A DNA stretch of 25,538 nucleotides, taken from positions 1 through 25,538 of the IMG/VR virus record IMGVR_UViG_3300017963_000707; one strand, written 5' to 3'. Made by a program: the position numbers and the translations under genes. Of this stretch, positions 7,347 through 13,974 are shown piece by piece. This DNA is from a virus. Position 1 is the stretch's first letter. The number at the start of each line of letters is the position of its first letter. Under the pieces are notes generated by a model that searched no databases, had not been told where the DNA came from, and worked only from the letters and a program-made list of their open reading frames with translations.

Positions 7347-7908
7347 TTTTGTTGCGCTTACGATTTTTAACGGACGGTTCGCGTTTTAACGTTTCGTACT
7401 CGTGAATTCGAGGCTGCGTAATGCCGGTCATGGCGGACAGGGTAGATTGGGTTAGGCCCTGAATATGCCGATGGTACATAAGCGGATGCGTGATTGCAAC
7501 GTCATCGGAAACTTCATCGACGAATTCTTCGGCGACGGCGCGGGGCAGGCCCGTCCGCGAGACGAGCTCTTCGATCATCGATAGCCTATGCCATTTTTTT
7601 TGACGGCCGATCCGGACGGTGAGGTGCTCGTTGTGGTCCCGCTCATCATCGGTCATTTCTTTTTTCACCCGTTCACACTTTTCGCGATATTCGCCGAGTT
7701 CTTTCTTGGCGGCCTGCCACCCGGCCCACTCGTCATCGGTCGGCTCCCGGGCCGTTGACGGATCGTCGTTTTGAACCACAACGAAACGTTCACGATCGCC
7801 CGGCAGATTCACATTGAAATACATCATCCAGCCGTCTGTCAATTCCATCCACGGTGTCCAAACCTGGAAGCCGGTTTTTGGGTCGTGGGCTTTTAAATCG
7901 ATTTTCAT
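7309..7908 (-). CDS. Hypothetical protein with C-terminal XRE-like HTH
   Basis: The 199-residue protein starts MKIDLKAHDPKTGFQVW after AAGGAG. Residues 1-60 are unassigned, with many aromatic residues; 60-110 are highly charged helix; and 149-172 (beginning at IQGLTQSTLSAMTGITQ) reads as a Cro/XRE-type helix-turn-helix, followed by a basic tail rich in Lys, Arg and Asn. It may bind DNA through the tail end, as a regulator or nucleoid-like partner. Hand counts show a marked GC rise here (39 of 60 at 7501-7560 against 19 of 60 at 6481-6540), hinting at a different source from its neighbours. Function beyond DNA binding is unknown. Confidence 0.6.
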   Translation of the reverse strand: MKIDLKAHDPKTGFQVWTPWMELTDGWMMYFNVNLPGDRERFVVVQNDDPSTAREPTDDEWAGWQAAKKELGEYREKCERVKKEMTDDERDHNEHLTVRIGRQKKWHRLSMIEELVSRTGLPRAVAEEFVDEVSDDVAITHPLMYHRHIQGLTQSTLSAMTGITQPRIHEYETLKREPSVKNRKRNKIARLSRKNNRGK

Positions 7909-7931
7909 GGTTTTCTCCTTTTTTTTTTAAA

Positions 7932-8195
7932 TTAAGCCATCATGAAACTGCCATCGGCTTCATCGATTATCATCATCCTGAAATTAAAGCCGATGAAATT
8001 CCTGAATTCTTCGCACTTCTTGCCAAGAATCCAACAAGCCACTTTCGTAAAATCCACGCCCGCCTCGATCTGGCTCTTCGGCAGCCAGGTCTTGAAGGTC
8101 TTGGTGGCGCCGGTCGGCGTGATGTACGGGATTTCGGCCTGGATTGCTTTTTCGGTTTCGCGGATTTTGTTGATTTTGAGGCTGATCATTTCCAT
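7932..8195 (-). CDS. Small conserved protein (WLPKSQ-type)
   Basis: Eighty-seven residues starting MEMISLKINKIRETEKAIQA. It contains TWLPKSQIEAG (near 36-46) followed by a helix, WILGKKCEE. Short proteins with a K-A-x-x-h N-terminal strand and a W-[IL]-P-K-S motif occur in phages, plasmids and chromosomes, without known function; this is recollection. The ATG at 8195 has GGAG eight bases upstream, inside the end of the regulator gene. Several other frames are open across this stretch, but only this one has a ribosome site and a family-like motif. GC content is raised as in the next gene. Confidence 0.6.
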   Translation of the reverse strand: MEMISLKINKIRETEKAIQAEIPYITPTGATKTFKTWLPKSQIEAGVDFTKVACWILGKKCEEFRNFIGFNFRMMIIDEADGSFMMA

Positions 8196-8392
8196 TTTCT
8201 TTCTCCTTTTTCCAAGAGCTTGTCCAGCTCCACACCTAAAGCATCCGCTATCTTTTGCGCTGTTTCTACCATCATACCCTTTTCGCCGTTTTCATAAGCA
8301 GAAATGGCGCTTTGTGCAATGCCGGCGCGTGCTCCAAGTTCGAGCTGCGACCATCTTTTTAGTTCGCGGTAGTGTTTGATCCTGTTTTTCAA
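8186..8392 (-). CDS. XRE-family transcriptional regulator
   Basis: From the TTG at 8392 the 68-residue product begins (M)KNRIKHYRELKRWSQLELG, the usual start of a single-domain Cro/cI-like XRE repressor. The HTH spans roughly 13-36 (SQLELGARAGIAQSAISAYE) and is followed by the TAQKIADALGVELDKLLE tail typical of the family. The frame is open to a GTG at 8419, but that has no ribosome site, whereas AAGGAG (8404-8409) lies 11 bases before the TTG. It is the first gene of the leftward early operon. A palindrome overlapping the promoter just upstream suggests autorepression. It could be the lysogeny repressor or a Cro-like early regulator. Confidence 0.8.
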   Translation of the reverse strand: MKNRIKHYRELKRWSQLELGARAGIAQSAISAYENGEKGMMVETAQKIADALGVELDKLLEKGERKWK

Positions 8393-8438
8393 TTGTTTTT
8401 CATCTCCTTCTTTTTTCACTATATACGTTAAATGATAC

Positions 8439-8458
8439 TATGATAATATACTATCATA
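8439..8458. promoter_or_regulatory. Operator-like palindrome
   Basis: TATGATA (8439-8445), six bases, TATCATA (8452-8458): perfect seven-bp arms with dyad symmetry. A further ATGATA copy lies at 8432-8437, eight bases from the first arm. The site covers the -10 hexamer and part of the spacer of the leftward promoter, 17 or more bases upstream of the XRE gene, so binding of that regulator would block RNA polymerase. Binding itself is inferred. Confidence 0.6.
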
Positions 8459-8471
8459 TATAGCCTGTCAA
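8443..8471 (-). promoter_or_regulatory. Sigma70-like leftward early promoter
   Basis: On the minus strand, consensus -35 TTGACA (8471-8466), a 17-base spacer and -10 TATTAT (8448-8443) predict a transcript start near 8436. This would drive the whole leftward operon. It is the best promoter match in the window. Confidence 0.7.
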
Positions 8472-8553
8472 TGGGGTGCGGTAGAAAAAATGCGGGAAAA
8501 TGCGAAATAAATGAAAAGTGTAATAAAATCAGGCAGTTAGGTTGTGGGGTGGT

Positions 8554-8679
8554 TTACTGAATGTCGGATAAAATAGCCTTTTTACCGGTGAATTCCTCCC
8601 ACCGGCGGACAGCAGGGTCGGGTTTTATCTTCGACATTTTGATTTTCAAATGTTCTAAATGTTTATTGATTTTGGTCAC
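8554..8679 (-). CDS. MicroORF after radical SAM gene; resembles methyltransferase C-terminal tail
   Basis: A 41-codon frame starts at GTG 8679, overlapping the radical SAM stop in a GTGA junction; an internal ATG at 8637 gives 27 residues starting MSKIKPDPAVRRWEEFTG. The AVRRWEEFTGKKA segment strongly resembles the extreme C-terminus of phage DNA methyltransferases of the N4/N6 type (from memory), here without the rest of the enzyme. It may be a remnant of a deleted methylase gene, or an independent microprotein. No good Shine-Dalgarno site is seen (GAGG lies 13 bases before the GTG). The coding stretch is enclosed by a hairpin, so it could also be chance coding in a structured element. Confidence 0.4.
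   Translation of the reverse strand: MTKINKHLEHLKIKMSKIKPDPAVRRWEEFTGKKAILSDIQ
8560..8638. repeat. Nested inverted repeat around the microORF
   Basis: AATGTCG (8560-8566) pairs with CGACATT (8632-8638), and GATAAAA (8567-8573) with TTTTATC (8623-8629), giving 14 bp with a two-base bulge. Inside, CCGGTG (8585-8590) pairs with CACCGG (8600-8605) around a nine-base loop that reads GGAGGAATT on the minus strand. Function unknown; no U-tract follows in either direction, so a simple terminator is unlikely. Confidence 0.5.
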
Positions 8680-9920
8680 TTGGATTTAAAAACCTCATCA
8701 AATCCTTCTTTCACCGTCCATAACTGCTCGGCCGTCATCTGCTCGCTCACAATAATTGGTCTATCTTTTACTGCCCCAAAATCCGAGTTGAAGCGTGACC
8801 AGTCACAAACCTTTTGTGTCGATGCACGTTTTTGCCAACCCTCTTTTTTCCACTTTTTCCACAGCGGAGTACCGGGATAAGGTATAATTAAGTATGCCTC
8901 ACCTGTTATTATTCTCACATCTGCCGCAAGCGCGATGCTCTCCATCGCCTGCTCATATGTTTCCTCTGGCGCACCATAAACAAACGAGGCCACTACATTT
9001 ATATTGTAGTCATTAAGTAATTTAATCGCTTTTAAATTATCCTTTACATGCGCCTTTGGGCCTTTTAAGTATTTCAAGATTTCATCATTCCCACTCTCGA
9101 GGCCCATTGCCACGTTCCTTACTCCGATTTTTTTCAGCAACTTCACAGTATCTTTATCTAAAATCGAGGCGCGAGCTAAACACGAAAACTCAATATCACC
9201 GTTTTTTATAACAGTATCGTCTCTTATTAGTTCATAGATTTTTTGCAGTCTGCTTTTATTAAAAGCGAATAAGTCATCATAAATATTTATAGCGCTCACA
9301 CCCTGTTCCTTCACCAAACGCTTTATCTCACTCACAACATGCTCAGGTGAATGGAACCTCACGCCGTGCCAAAAATTACAACTTGAACAAAATACGCAAT
9401 CAAACGGACAACCCCGACTCGTCATTATATGAGCTTCTTTATTAAATAATTGGCCTGCATATCGTATAGGCGGTTTCAGTTCGTCGAGATTCTCAACAGG
9501 CCGCCCTTCCCAGTAATTTGAATGATTTCTGATGTCGCCTATTTTAATTGTGTGTAATATTTCATTAAATGTTTTTTCACCCTCACCAATAACTTTAAAG
9601 ATTCCATCGGGAACCGATTCGGGACAATGTGTTACATGGTGACCACCCATAACAATAGGTGCATTTGTTGCCCCCTGAATAGCCTCAATAATTTTTAATG
9701 CAATGTTGAAGTTCTGAGTTACACTGGTTATACCAACTACTTCGGGCCTCAACCCCCGCACGTATTTTGCAACTTCAGGACCACCTCGTAATATCATTAT
9801 TTCTGGGTTTAAATTTTTAGGAATATTCGCAGCAAGATAGGCCAGGCTCAATGGTGGATAACGAGTTTCCACACCGTCACCGCGTGATACATTTATAGTT
9901 TCAATAAGTAGAATTCGCAT
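8676..9920 (-). CDS. B12-binding-domain radical SAM protein
   Basis: From the ATG at 9920 the 414-residue protein begins MRILLIETINV with a Rossmann-like N-terminal domain (about 1-130), including RYPPLSLAYLAA, typical of cobalamin-binding radical SAM enzymes. The cluster motif C171-x3-C175-x2-C178 (SRGCPFDCVFC) follows, then the radical SAM barrel with GLESGN near 269-274. The classical B12 DxHxxG motif is not evident, as in many members. Family members methylate or rearrange varied substrates; this one's substrate cannot be told. The frame is open to 10082, but a promoter-like element at 9928-9956 argues for the inner start. It stands apart from both operons and looks like an accessory (moron) gene. 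A phage-encoded copy is unusual. Confidence 0.8.
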   Translation of the reverse strand: MRILLIETINVSRGDGVETRYPPLSLAYLAANIPKNLNPEIMILRGGPEVAKYVRGLRPEVVGITSVTQNFNIALKIIEAIQGATNAPIVMGGHHVTHCPESVPDGIFKVIGEGEKTFNEILHTIKIGDIRNHSNYWEGRPVENLDELKPPIRYAGQLFNKEAHIMTSRGCPFDCVFCSSCNFWHGVRFHSPEHVVSEIKRLVKEQGVSAINIYDDLFAFNKSRLQKIYELIRDDTVIKNGDIEFSCLARASILDKDTVKLLKKIGVRNVAMGLESGNDEILKYLKGPKAHVKDNLKAIKLLNDYNINVVASFVYGAPEETYEQAMESIALAADVRIITGEAYLIIPYPGTPLWKKWKKEGWQKRASTQKVCDWSRFNSDFGAVKDRPIIVSEQMTAEQLWTVKEGFDEVFKSK

Positions 9921-9927
9921 ATGACCA

Positions 9928-9956
9928 AGAATAGCACAACTATTAAATGTTTGCAA
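9928..9956 (-). promoter_or_regulatory. Possible promoter of radical SAM gene, near-leaderless
   Basis: Minus-strand TTGCAA (9956-9951), 17 bases, TATTCT (9933-9928). The expected start point falls at or next to the ATG at 9920, so the transcript would be leaderless or almost so, consistent with the lack of a Shine-Dalgarno site. A small palindrome AATAG-N5-CTATT (9930-9944) overlaps the -10 and could be an operator. Confidence 0.35.
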
Positions 9957-10538
9957 AATATAGGTACCCTTCGAAATGTTGCAAAAATACCACGGTCGGA
10001 AAATAAACCAAAATCGTGATTTTTTAAAATTCGTCAAATGGCCCAAATCGGCCGTTTTTAGGGCTACCTTTACTTCTAACATATAATTTTGCTTAATTTA
10101 GACATGATAGGTCTACATTAAAATACACGTACTATATGTATTGTTTCTCTACCGGCGAGTAATTTAAATAGAAAAAAGTGCCTAAATCCAGTGAAACCAA
10201 AAAAGTCGATTGCTGTAAGTGGTTGATTTTATTACACCTGATTCAAAAAAAAAAAAAAAGGGGGTAGTAAGGGGGGGGTACATTATAAAAATAAATAAAT
10301 AAATTACGTTTTACTATAAGAATTATAATTAATTAAATATTTTTGGGAGTGCCCCCCCCCTCCAGGTAAGCCGGTTTTTTTTTTAATTCTTAAAATTATT
10401 ATGAAAATTATACAATAGGTATTGTTATTTTTAATTAATTTTAAAAAACAGGGAATGACCCTCTAAAAATATTTACTATTATTTTTTTTATTTTAAATAA
10501 GTGTGGCAAAAAAAATGTTTTTATGTTAAATTGAAAAC
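9957..10538. other. Intergenic region between the two arms, no convincing gene
   Basis: Very AT-rich stretch with an (AAAT)n run near 10288-10303, several TTAATTAA-like palindromes, and the homopolymer inverted repeat listed separately. Short open frames here lack ribosome sites and protein-like composition. TAGAC-N7-GTCTA near 10099-10115 is a small additional inverted repeat. No clear promoter for the rightward operon could be picked out. Plausible roles are replication origin, packaging site and promoter region. Confidence 0.5.
10245..10384. repeat. Homopolymer-tract inverted repeat (A15/G5/G8 ... C9/T10)
   Basis: A15 (10245-10259) and G5 (10260-10264) are followed by G8-TAC (10271-10281); downstream GTG-C9 (10349-10360) and T10 (10375-10384) complement them in reverse order. 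G8TAC pairs with GTGC8 over 11 bp with one G-T wobble, and the A and T tracts could extend the stem outward. The loop of about 67 bases is almost all A and T. It lies about 155 bases before terS. Confidence 0.6.
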
Positions 10539-11060
10539 ATGACGGATAAAAAACAACGAAAAACACGGAAGGCAGGACCAGGCCGACCGGTAGGATCGAA
10601 GAATTCATCAATCCGAGGACAAGCAATAGATATGTCATTAACAGAACTAGACAGGGTAGATCATGCCATGCTTCGCTTTGAACAAGGGGAACCTACCGTA
10701 TCTAATAAAGCCATTCAAGAAAAACTAGGGATACCAGAGCGCCAGGTATCTAAACGACGTAAACGCGACATTTATCAACAGGCATTAATTGAATTACATA
10801 AAACACACACCCAAGTCTTGAGGGACGGAAAGGTTAGGGCGGCAAGGAGGCTTGTCGCATTGATCGATGATTCAAGCCCTTCGATCGCACTTGCCGCGTC
10901 AAAGGCGCTATTACAATCTGACTTAGCAAGAACTATTAACTTACATTTACAAGGCGGGAAGCTCGAAGAGAAAATAGATACAATGTCTGTTGATGAGCTA
11001 GAGGAATTCATCAAGACAGGAACACTCGGACTCCCCGACGGTAAGCTAAACAATGATTGA
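10539..11060 (+). CDS. Terminase small subunit (putative)
   Basis: The 173-residue protein starts MTDKKQRKTRKAGPGRPVGS, a basic tail with the GRPVGSKN element seen at the N-terminus of many small terminases. A helix-turn-helix-like segment lies near 54-76 (NKAIQEKLGIPERQVSKRRK), followed by helical oligomerisation segments. It would recognise the packaging site and load the large subunit. The gene is directly upstream of terL and overlaps it by eight bases, which is the strongest support. No Shine-Dalgarno site precedes the ATG, so initiation may be leaderless or the start imprecise. Sequence alone would not prove TerS. Confidence 0.65.
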   Translation: MTDKKQRKTRKAGPGRPVGSKNSSIRGQAIDMSLTELDRVDHAMLRFEQGEPTVSNKAIQEKLGIPERQVSKRRKRDIYQQALIELHKTHTQVLRDGKVRAARRLVALIDDSSPSIALAASKALLQSDLARTINLHLQGGKLEEKIDTMSVDELEEFIKTGTLGLPDGKLNND

Positions 11061-12486
11061 TCCGTATATCTTAAAACAAAAAGCAAAAGCAAAATATAAA
11101 TTAGAACTACTTAAAGTGTATGATTCACCACACTACTTGGCAGAGTTGTTAGGGTATGATGTGGCCAACCACCACAAACAAATTCTTGATTTTCTAGTAA
11201 GGACAAACCCACTACCCAAAAGGTCATTGACACTTGCTCCTCGTGGAGCAGGTAAATCCACAATGGCAACTATCGTTTATCCGTTGTGGAGACTATTAAG
11301 AGACCCCGATTTAAGAATACTAATCGTATCAAACACACAACATCAGTCGATAGGATTTTTAAGAGAGATAAGAAAACATATAGAACAGTCGGTAAGGCTA
11401 GAGGCATTGTTCGGGATATTGGTGGGCGAGAAGTGGACCCAGGTTGAAATTGATTTATCTATAAGACGTAACATCACAAAAGAAGGAAACATTACAGCGT
11501 TTGGTGTATTCGGTGCATTGATCGCCCGCCATTATGATTTAATAATCATGGACGATGTTGTTGATCTTGAGAACGCCAAAACCGAAACAACTCGTGCACA
11601 ACTAATGCAATGGTTCGGTATGTCATTAATGCCGACGCTTGAGCCACACGGTGAAATTGTAATGGTTGGCACACGTTATCACTTGCATGATTTATATGCT
11701 AACATGATAGCTAACCAATACAAAGATGATTTTTTAATTATAAGGGCCATAGACGATGATGGTGTATCGTTTTGGCCTGAGAAATTTACAATTGAGTTTT
11801 TAGAAAACATTCGTAAGGAAATATCCACACCTATATTTAATGCACAGTACCAAAACGATCCACGTGACATGACAGGAGGACTATTTAAACCTGAGTGGTT
11901 TAGAAACAAGTGGCAATGGGTGAATAATGATTGTATCGCAGTGCCAGACAGTGAGGCAATACACATTCAGCATCTAAATATTTATATGGGTGTTGACTTA
12001 GCCATCGGGCAGCGAAAGGTACATGATTATACAGCAATCGTTATTGTGGGGTATCATCAACAGACTGGCGACATTTATATTTTAGAATGTGTTAAGGGCC
12101 GGTGGACGCCAGAAGAAACACGGCTAAAAATAATTAATGTGTACGATCGATGGAACAACAAAACAGCTGGTGCGGTGGCGCGTGTTGCAATCGAGAGTAT
12201 AGCATTTCAGGAATCAATGATATATGCGTTAAAGTCAACATACCCAGCTATGCCCGTAGTTGGTGTAAAACCTCACACTGATAAAGTAACACGCATTACA
12301 CCTATAATTGCAATGGCGGAGAACAACAGAATATTCACGGCATTCGACGGCACAACGGATTTACTTATTGATGAATTGATAGAATTTCCACAAGGCCAAC
12401 ACGACGATATGTGTGATGCTTTAGAAATGGCCATTACAGGGTCCAGACGGGGTGCAACTATAACCCATAAACCGGAGGGTATGTAA
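11053..12486 (+). CDS. terL: Terminase large subunit
   Basis: The 477-residue protein has the packaging ATPase followed by the RNase H-like nuclease. Walker A is APRGAGKST (62-70), Walker B LIIMDD (163-168) and the coupling motif VGT near 205-207. The nuclease acidic residues are D315 (YMGVDLAIG), E381 (AIESIAF) and D451 or D455 (HDDMCDAL). It drives ATP-powered DNA translocation into the procapsid through the portal and cuts the concatemer. The C-terminal part has the usual HDD element and length for the family. The start overlaps terS, giving translational coupling. All catalytic residues expected are present. Confidence 0.95.
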   Translation: MIDPYILKQKAKAKYKLELLKVYDSPHYLAELLGYDVANHHKQILDFLVRTNPLPKRSLTLAPRGAGKSTMATIVYPLWRLLRDPDLRILIVSNTQHQSIGFLREIRKHIEQSVRLEALFGILVGEKWTQVEIDLSIRRNITKEGNITAFGVFGALIARHYDLIIMDDVVDLENAKTETTRAQLMQWFGMSLMPTLEPHGEIVMVGTRYHLHDLYANMIANQYKDDFLIIRAIDDDGVSFWPEKFTIEFLENIRKEISTPIFNAQYQNDPRDMTGGLFKPEWFRNKWQWVNNDCIAVPDSEAIHIQHLNIYMGVDLAIGQRKVHDYTAIVIVGYHQQTGDIYILECVKGRWTPEETRLKIINVYDRWNNKTAGAVARVAIESIAFQESMIYALKSTYPAMPVVGVKPHTDKVTRITPIIAMAENNRIFTAFDGTTDLLIDELIEFPQGQHDDMCDALEMAITGSRRGATITHKPEGM

Positions 12487-12487
12487 T

Positions 12488-13048
12488 ATGATTGAGTGTA
12501 AGCCAAGCGAAGGAATGCCAGGATTGTATAACGCAGTGTTACGCCACTGGCAGCGCGTGACCAACAACGAGGAGAATTTAACAATCCTAGACTTAGGTTG
12601 CGGCGATTGCCAATTTATAGTTGAAATAATCGGCGAACGTGGTATGCATAACACAGGTGTACGGTACGGTATCGATGCGATTGCAGACCGTGTTAGACCG
12701 GGCTATGATTTACGGCGATTAGATTCTTACATAGTAGGCAACGCAATAGATTATATTTACAAATTCAAAGCAAACTCATTTGACGTTATTTTCCTTTTTG
12801 ATTTCCTCGAGCATCTGGACAAACAAGATGGGTGGGACTTGATAAGTGAAATGAAGCGAGTTGCCCATTATGGTATCGTCATGGAAGGTCCTGAAGGAGT
12901 TTGTATCCGCCCCGGCCCTGAATATCTTGGACACGTGTCACACTGGACTGCTGAAGAAATAGCAGACCGTGGTTTTGATGTTGAGGTATTCGATATGTTT
13001 CATGGCGATTGCAGTGCAATGGTCGCGTCGTACAAAAAGGATAGGTAA
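12488..13048 (+). CDS. Class I SAM-dependent methyltransferase
   Basis: The 186-residue protein carries motif I ILDLGCGD (33-40), the acidic residue ending strand 2 in YGIDAI (D63), and FDVIFLFDFLEHL (98-110), where the family usually has the post-strand-4 loop. It resembles methyltransferase_11/23-type small-molecule or sugar methylases more than DNA methylases, since no DPPY or PC motif is present. The start follows GGAGGG, located in the end of terL. Lying in a cassette with a glycosyltransferase, it may modify a glycan, a nucleotide or a virion protein; the substrate is unknown. Confidence 0.8.
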   Translation: MIECKPSEGMPGLYNAVLRHWQRVTNNEENLTILDLGCGDCQFIVEIIGERGMHNTGVRYGIDAIADRVRPGYDLRRLDSYIVGNAIDYIYKFKANSFDVIFLFDFLEHLDKQDGWDLISEMKRVAHYGIVMEGPEGVCIRPGPEYLGHVSHWTAEEIADRGFDVEVFDMFHGDCSAMVASYKKDR

Positions 13049-13049
13049 G

Positions 13050-13286
13050 ATGCCATACGAAAATGAACATGCAGCGAGGGTGCGAGAGCCTGGCCAATTT
13101 GAGACATGCCGTCGCAAGGATTTGGGTGGCGGCGTCACATTGATAGTTTGCAAAATGAAAGGGTCTACACAATGGTTATCACAATCATACAGATTCAAGA
13201 AGAGCGAATTCACGCCACAACAAGCACGCAAATGGATGGCAGACAATAATGAAAAGATTATCCTGTTCGAGGAAGCAAAGGAGTGA
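13050..13286 (+). CDS. Small conserved phage protein (NEHAAR-type)
   Basis: Seventy-eight residues starting MPYENEHAARVREPGQF. The order MPY-x-NEHAAR, a CRRKD turn, GGGVTLIVCKMK, a YRFKKSEFT segment and a QARKWM helix match a small protein or domain found in many phages, often beside head maturation genes; function is not established, and the match is from memory. The ATG at 13050 lies just after the methyltransferase stop, with a weak AGGTAAG site. The open frame extends upstream to 12969 inside the methyltransferase, which I regard as spurious. Confidence 0.6.
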   Translation: MPYENEHAARVREPGQFETCRRKDLGGGVTLIVCKMKGSTQWLSQSYRFKKSEFTPQQARKWMADNNEKIILFEEAKE

Positions 13287-13288
13287 TT

Positions 13289-13705
13289 ATGTTTAAATTT
13301 AGTGACGTATCCAAAGAGCGTTTAGCAATGGCACACCCTGCATTGCAGGATGTATTCAACGAAATAATTAATTTTGTAAATATCGGTATAACATGCAGTG
13401 TACGCACTGTTGAAGAGCAAAAGCGATTAGTTGCAGACGGCAAAAGCCAGACGATGAATAGCTATCACATACCAATTGAAGGTCAAAGATATAGCCGTGC
13501 AGTTGATATTGTGTGGTACAGCGATTTTAAAGGCGACTACGTTTGGAGTAGCAACCCTTACCGCATAATAGGTCCTGCTGTTGTGGAGCTGGGGCGGCGC
13601 AAAGGATATATCATTCGGTGGGGTGGCGACTGGGACAGAGACGGCGACCAACGGGACCAATCGTTTATGGACCTCGTGCATTTCGAATATCGGGGCAAAA
13701 TATGA
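13289..13705 (+). CDS. M15-family peptidase (endolysin)
   Basis: From the ATG at 13289 (AAAGGAG upstream) the product has 138 residues. The zinc-binding pattern of the M15 family is visible: H60 (SYHI), D73 (SRAVDI) and H131 (LVHFEY), with WGGDWDRDGD at 111-120 as in T5-type L-alanyl-D-glutamate endopeptidases. It should cleave peptidoglycan stem peptides and release progeny. There is no signal peptide, so it would need a holin; a two-TM candidate lies at 17401. An endolysin between terL and portal is an unusual place. A GTG at 13283 in the same frame is an alternative start. Confidence 0.85.
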   Translation: MFKFSDVSKERLAMAHPALQDVFNEIINFVNIGITCSVRTVEEQKRLVADGKSQTMNSYHIPIEGQRYSRAVDIVWYSDFKGDYVWSSNPYRIIGPAVVELGRRKGYIIRWGGDWDRDGDQRDQSFMDLVHFEYRGKI

Positions 13706-13974
13706 TTGACCAAAAAAAGCAATCGTCTATTAATCAAATGCATGAACTTGCGGTAACAGCACACAAACGTCTTAATTATCTGAGCGAGATAAAAGAATGG
13801 CTTGATGGTTTTGCATTAGTGATGGAGAAGTCAGCGCAAGATGGCGCGATTATTGACAACACAGTTCGTGAAAAAGTGGATAAAATGAAAACGCGCTGTA
13901 CTGAGATGATAATTGAAGATGCTGAAGAACTATTACAATACGATATTTATGGTGGGGTTAAATGGCAGGCATAA
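13702..13974 (+). CDS. Small helical hypothetical protein
   Basis: Ninety residues starting MIDQKKQSSINQMHELAVTA, nearly all predicted helix with hydrophobic heptads, so probably a coiled coil. Its ATG overlaps the endolysin stop (ATGA), and its 3' end overlaps the glycosyltransferase start by 13 bases. The frame extends upstream to 13618, but that part would lie inside the endolysin gene and has an Arg/Pro-rich non-protein look. No membrane helix or lipobox is present, so a spanin role is not supported. Function unknown. Confidence 0.6.
   Translation: MIDQKKQSSINQMHELAVTAHKRLNYLSEIKEWLDGFALVMEKSAQDGAIIDNTVREKVDKMKTRCTEMIIEDAEELLQYDIYGGVKWQA

Noticed and set aside
7984-8235. Minus-strand ORF rich in Trp, Arg and Asn in a second frame
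   Set aside because: It overlaps the better-supported 7932-8195 gene, which has a Shine-Dalgarno site and a family-like WLPKSQ motif.
8582-8638. Intrinsic terminator for the radical SAM transcript
   Set aside because: The stem is good, but no U-run follows it on the minus strand, and a coding-like frame runs through it.
9921-10082. N-terminal extension of the radical SAM protein (54 residues)
   Set aside because: The residues do not resemble the family, and a promoter-like element lies inside this stretch; MRILLIE is the normal domain start.
10503-10531. Promoter for the rightward operon just before terS
   Set aside because: GTGGCA/TATGTT-like hexamers are present but their spacing is only about 13 bases; no acceptable pair was found.
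10441-10638. Minus-strand ORF of 65 codons before terS
   Set aside because: It overlaps the convincing terS start, has no ribosome site, and its composition comes from the AT-rich spacer.
12879-13246. Cys/His-rich minus-strand ORFs antisense to the methyltransferase
   Set aside because: They overlap real plus-strand genes, lack ribosome sites and run against the direction of the arm.
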